DNA of 8,815 nt from an uncultured bacterium (GTDB taxonomy: Bacteria; Planctomycetota; UBA1135; GCA-002686595). Positions 6,205-8,815 of the stretch are shown in pieces (positions within the stretch are counted from its first letter, which is position 1; every line of letters begins with the position of its first letter). Made by a program: the position numbers and the translations under genes. The stretch lies in NCBI GenBank assembly GCA_902826945.1, contig CADEGS010000119.1, positions 4,367 to 13,181 on the forward strand, in the 5' to 3' direction. The notes under the pieces were generated by a model that was not told the DNA's origin, did no database searches, and saw only the letters and a program-made list of their open reading frames with translations.

Positions 6205-6208
6205 TTGA
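6167..6208 (+). CDS. Possible 13-codon leader ORF upstream of the sigma gene
   Basis: ATG at 6167 opens a 13-residue frame (MRPKALGLPEGTL) whose TGA stop (6206-6208) overlaps the TTG start of the sigma factor as TTGA. The sigma ribosome-binding site lies inside this frame, so its translation could control access to that site. It has no Shine-Dalgarno of its own and may be chance. Confidence 0.2.
   Translation: MRPKALGLPEGTL
6193..6197 (+). promoter_or_regulatory. Ribosome-binding site defining the sigma factor's TTG start
   Basis: GGAGG lies seven bases before the TTG at 6205, the same motif and spacing as before the TTG-started TPR gene at 3031. No ATG in frame between 6055 and the conserved sigma domains has comparable support. 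Confidence 0.65.
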
Positions 6209-7077
6209 TCGGGCCTGACCTCGCCCAGCGAGGCGAGCGGGGGGGGCTCAGCGGCCTGACGGCCGAGCACCTGGAGCGGCGGCTGATCGAGGTCGGGCGA
6301 GAGGTTCCGGGGGTGGATCCGGGCCCGCTGCTCGCGCTCCTGAACGACGAGGCCCGCGACCACGAGGGTCGCCGGGACGCGCTCTCGACGCGCCTGATGG
6401 AGGTCTTCCGCGTCCATCAGAGCCGCGTCGCCTTCGGCCTCCTCTACGAGCTGAACCGCCACCATCTGCTGCTCCACGTCGCGGCCCGCCTGCGCCGCTA
6501 CCAGAGCAAGTCGGACGCGAGCGACGTGCTCCAGGAGGTGTTCGTCAACGTCTACCGCTACCCGCACCGCTTCGACGCGGCGCGCGACGACGCCTTCCGC
6601 GTCTGGACGGCGACGATCGTGCGCAACACCGTGCTCAAGCACCTGCGCTCGCTGTCGCGCAGCGGGCGCGCCGAGGTCCCGATCGAGGACCTGCCCGAGC
6701 AGCCGCAGCCCGGTGGCTGCGAGCCGCTGCGCGGCGTGATCCAGAGCGAGAGCCAGGCCGAGTGCAACCGCGTGTTCGTCCTGTACCTGCACCTGTACCT
6801 GAGCTTTTACAGGATGCTCTCGGAACGCGAACAGCGGGCGATCCACCTCGTGGAGGTGGACGGACTCAGTTACCGGGACGCGGCCGGGGAGCTAGGGATC
6901 AAGCTCGAGAACCTGAAGATGGTGGTCTTCAGGGCTCGTAGGAAGATCCACCGCTCCATGCGACGCGTCTTCGAAGGCCTTCCCCCCGACGTGCGGCCGG
7001 CGCGCGACCCGCGCTCGGCCGGCGCATCCGCCGTCGAGACGGCCCCCGGCCGCGAGCCGGAGGCAGGTGAGCGATGA
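6205..7077 (+). CDS. ECF-like RNA polymerase sigma factor
   Basis: The 290-residue protein directs RNA polymerase to its own promoter set. Sigma region 2 covers about 64-150 and includes the core-binding motif SDASDVLQEVFVNVYRYP (103-120) and FRVWTATIVRNTVLKHLRS. Sigma region 4 covers about 200-254, with the helix-turn-helix LSYRDAAGELGIKLENLKMVVFRARRKI at 221-248. No region 1.2 or 3 is apparent, as in ECF (group 4) factors. There is an N-terminal extension of about 60 residues and an Arg/Pro-rich tail from 255, both unusual for compact ECF proteins. The TTG start is chosen on GGAGG with seven-base spacing; an ATG at 6055 in the same frame would add 50 residues without a good ribosome-binding site. 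The stop overlaps the next ATG (ATGA, 7074-7077), which fits co-translation with its anti-sigma. Confidence 0.87.
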   Translation: MIGPDLAQRGERGGLSGLTAEHLERRLIEVGREVPGVDPGPLLALLNDEARDHEGRRDALSTRLMEVFRVHQSRVAFGLLYELNRHHLLLHVAARLRRYQSKSDASDVLQEVFVNVYRYPHRFDAARDDAFRVWTATIVRNTVLKHLRSLSRSGRAEVPIEDLPEQPQPGGCEPLRGVIQSESQAECNRVFVLYLHLYLSFYRMLSEREQRAIHLVEVDGLSYRDAAGELGIKLENLKMVVFRARRKIHRSMRRVFEGLPPDVRPARDPRSAGASAVETAPGREPEAGER

Positions 7078-8111
7078 AAGGGTCCTCCCAAGCGTGGTGG
7101 GTCGATGACCTGCGCGACGTCTGCGCGCTCTTCCAGATGGATCTCTCGTGCCTCGTGGACCGCGAGCTCGACGAGGTGGCGGCCGTGCGCGCCATGGCCC
7201 ACATGGAGGAGTGCGAGGCCTGCGCGGGCTTCTTCGAGGACGTGCGCGCCCAGGTGCGCGCGCACCGCCAGCTCGTCGGGCCCGACGAGCTGATCGACAA
7301 GCTGGTCGGCGCGCCGGGCCTCGAGGCGATCGACCTGCGCCACCGCCTGGCGCAGATCTTCTACCAGCTCGGCAAGGCTTACGTGCTGACCGCCCTCGAC
7401 CCCGGCATCGCGACGCGCGTGTTCGAGGCGCCGGTCGACGTGGGGCCGGCGCAGACCAGCGGTCGCGGCTTCGTCGACGGCGTGCTGCAGGGCGGCCGCG
7501 GCCGCGGGCTCGGCATCGACTGGGAGCAGGCCCGCCACATGCTGAACGGGCGCCTGAAGCGCATCGAGAGCCCGCTCGAGAAGGGGCGGCGGCTGCTCCA
7601 GGAGGCGCTGGCGGTCGATCCCGAGCACGAGGAGGCGCGCCTCTACGTCGCCTACCTGCACGAGCGCGAGGGCAAGCCGCTGCGCGCCGCGCACGAGTAC
7701 CGCCAGGTCTTCCGCTCCTCGATCCAGGAGCAGAACCGCGGCCACGCCGCGATCCGCCTGGGCGTCCTGCACGCCGCCGAGGGCGAGCACAAGAAGGCGA
7801 TCGCCTGCTACCGCTGGGTGCTCAAGGCCGGCCTGGCCGAGGCCGACGACCGCTTCTTCGTCGCGCGCTTCAACATCGCGAAGAACTACGCCCGCCTGGG
7901 CGACCAGGAGCGCTCGCTGGACGCCTTCCGCGAGCTGCTCGACCGTCACCCCGAGCGCCTGGCCGACGTCGTGCAGGCGTTCCTCAACTCGCCCCGGCTG
8001 CAGGGTGCGATCGACTCCATCCCGGGCTTCGGCGACGCCCTCGTCCAGAGGTGCCCCGAGCTGTTCGCCGCCCCGGACGACTCGGCCGGCGCCGAGGAGA
8101 TCGGACGATGA
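7074..8111 (+). CDS. Soluble zinc-finger anti-sigma factor with TPR domain
   Basis: The 345-residue protein probably binds and holds the sigma factor encoded just upstream. The N-terminus has a ZAS-type zinc site: C17, then H43, C47 and C50 (HMEECEAC), with 25 residues between C17 and H43, the spacing of RsrA. LVDRELDE at 27-34 fits the usual helix between the ligands, and an extra C26 is present. No membrane segment is visible, so it should be cytoplasmic. A helical segment (about 88-106) and a Gly-rich linker follow, then TPR-like repeats at about 166-296 (LLQEALAVDPEHEEARLY, HKKAIACYRWVLKAGL, NIAKNYARLGDQERSLDAF). The ATG overlaps the sigma stop and its own stop overlaps the next ATG. Sigma inhibition is inferred from the fold and from neighbourhood; redox or zinc sensing and TPR-mediated partner binding are both possible. 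Confidence 0.82.
   Translation: MKGSSQAWWVDDLRDVCALFQMDLSCLVDRELDEVAAVRAMAHMEECEACAGFFEDVRAQVRAHRQLVGPDELIDKLVGAPGLEAIDLRHRLAQIFYQLGKAYVLTALDPGIATRVFEAPVDVGPAQTSGRGFVDGVLQGGRGRGLGIDWEQARHMLNGRLKRIESPLEKGRRLLQEALAVDPEHEEARLYVAYLHEREGKPLRAAHEYRQVFRSSIQEQNRGHAAIRLGVLHAAEGEHKKAIACYRWVLKAGLAEADDRFFVARFNIAKNYARLGDQERSLDAFRELLDRHPERLADVVQAFLNSPRLQGAIDSIPGFGDALVQRCPELFAAPDDSAGAEEIGR
8095..8099 (+). promoter_or_regulatory. Ribosome-binding site of the exported-protein gene
   Basis: AGGAG lies eight bases before the ATG at 8108 and favours it over the second in-frame ATG three codons later. Confidence 0.6.
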
Positions 8112-8764
8112 CTTCCATGACCTTCCGCGCGCGCCTCGGCGCGACCGCTCTGGGTCTGCTCGCGACGCTGCTCCTGCCGGGGCTGCTCGCCGCGGACCAG
8201 AGCCTGCACAGCTCTCCGGCCGGCCCCGACGACGATCTGGGCACGTTGCCCGCCTCGAACAGCGGCGGCGCGAAGCCGCCCCGGGCCGCCGACGACGACC
8301 TCGGAACGCTCCCGCTCGTCCACGAGGGGCAGGACGGTCCCGCCGTCACCCTCAGCGGTCCGCTCGGCACGATCCAGGGGCTGCTCTCCGGCATGACGGG
8401 CCCGGGGAAGGTCCTCTATGGCCCCGGCCCGCTGCCCGGCACGGTGACGGCGCACCTCGAGGGCGATCTGCGCGTCCCGCTCCTGCTCGACGACCCGCGC
8501 CTGGCCGAGGTGCGGATCGAGCTGCGCTCCGGCTGGCTGCCGAGCATGGTCCAACTCCAGGCCGGCGGGCAGTCGAGCGGCGCGGTGGCGCTGCCCTCGG
8601 CGACGCGCCTGGGCCTGCCGCTGCAGGCCTACTTCGCCGGTGCCGGCCTGCCCGCGAGCGGGCGTCGGCTGCGCTTCGAGCTCCTGGACGCGATCGGCGG
8701 CACGTATCGCCTCGCCGCGCGCGCGCACGGCTCGTTCCTGCTGCTCGAGCAGAGCCGCTCCTGA
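8108..8764 (+). CDS. Exported protein of unknown function with DDDLGTLP repeats
   Basis: The 218-residue protein begins with a clear signal peptide: MTSMTFRARL, a hydrophobic Leu/Ala stretch, and a probable cleavage site near LLAAD at 26-30. The mature protein opens with a flexible acidic segment in which the octapeptide DDDLGTLP occurs twice, at 41-48 and 62-69. A Gly/Leu/Pro-rich region (about 75-105) follows, then a C-terminal domain with alternating hydrophobic pattern (about 105-215, for example VTAHLEGDLRVPLLL and YRLAARAHGSFLLL), which suggests a beta fold. I do not recognise a family, catalytic motif or lipobox. The gene is the third of the sigma/anti-sigma operon, joined by an ATGA overlap (8108-8111), so it may be a co-regulated effector or part of signal input. 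Only 51 bases follow its stop, with no terminator visible. Confidence 0.78.
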   Translation: MTSMTFRARLGATALGLLATLLLPGLLAADQSLHSSPAGPDDDLGTLPASNSGGAKPPRAADDDLGTLPLVHEGQDGPAVTLSGPLGTIQGLLSGMTGPGKVLYGPGPLPGTVTAHLEGDLRVPLLLDDPRLAEVRIELRSGWLPSMVQLQAGGQSSGAVALPSATRLGLPLQAYFAGAGLPASGRRLRFELLDAIGGTYRLAARAHGSFLLLEQSRS

Positions 8765-8815
8765 GCGCCCGAGAAAGAATCCTGCGCGGCCCCCAGCACC
8801 GTCTGGCTCCGCCCT

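Noticed and set aside
6124..6846. Minus-strand open frame of 240 codons opposite the sigma gene
   Set aside because: It is the antisense reading of conserved sigma regions 2 and 4 and has no recognisable motif of its own.
6870..7949. Minus-strand open frame of 359 codons opposite the anti-sigma gene
   Set aside because: It is antisense to the ZAS-TPR gene across its whole length, has no ribosome-binding site, and its composition is typical of shadows.
7148..8107. In-frame upstream extension of the exported DDDLGTLP protein, giving 538 residues
   Set aside because: The extension is an out-of-frame reading of the anti-sigma gene. AGGAG and a signal peptide fix the start at 8108.
1..8815. tRNA, rRNA, CRISPR array, insertion sequence or attachment site
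   Set aside because: I looked for T-loop-like motifs, regularly spaced repeats, transposase motifs and flanking direct repeats and found none.

Overview
This is very GC-rich bacterial DNA, roughly three quarters G+C by eye. It encodes six convincing full-length proteins of about 200-560 residues, one small zinc-ribbon protein and one protein of unknown family. The gene content suggests a large-genome, Gram-negative-like environmental bacterium: a CRTAC1-type FG-GAP/UnbV exported protein, exported TPR proteins, an ECF sigma factor with a TPR-bearing anti-sigma, and an arsenite-methyltransferase-like enzyme. Planctomycetota, Myxococcota and Acidobacteriota-like lineages would all fit, and nothing here decides between them. 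The high GC produces many long antisense and out-of-frame open frames that are not genes.

Layout. (1) Positions 4-1179 (-): an ArsM-like SAM methyltransferase. (2) Positions 1346-3034 (+) and 3031-4179 (+): a two-gene unit encoding an exported FG-GAP/VCBS-ASPIC/UnbV protein and an exported TPR protein. The second gene starts at a TTG that overlaps the first gene's stop codon (TTGA) and is preceded by a strong GGAGG. (3) Positions 4180-4338: a convergent intergenic region with two strong hairpins. (4) Positions 4339-4563 (-): a 74-residue zinc-ribbon protein with an AT-hook-like basic tail. Its ribosome-binding site lies in a potential hairpin, and the 290 bp upstream are rich in inverted repeats built on CGCGTT/AACGCG. 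(5) Positions 4854-6056 (-): a QueG-family iron-sulfur protein (epoxyqueuosine reductase type) with an unusual active-site motif. (6) Positions 6205-8764 (+): a tightly coupled three-gene operon encoding an ECF-like sigma factor (TTG start), a soluble zinc-finger anti-sigma fused to TPRs, and an exported protein with two DDDLGTLP repeats. Both internal junctions are ATGA overlaps.

The region most likely to hold an undescribed system is the 6205-8764 operon. Its anti-sigma has the zinc-ligand spacing of RsrA and no membrane segment, but carries a long TPR domain. The last gene is an exported protein of no family I recognise. A reasonable inference is a regulatory switch in which the TPR part of the anti-sigma senses a protein partner and the exported protein is an input or output. 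The sequence alone does not show the signal.
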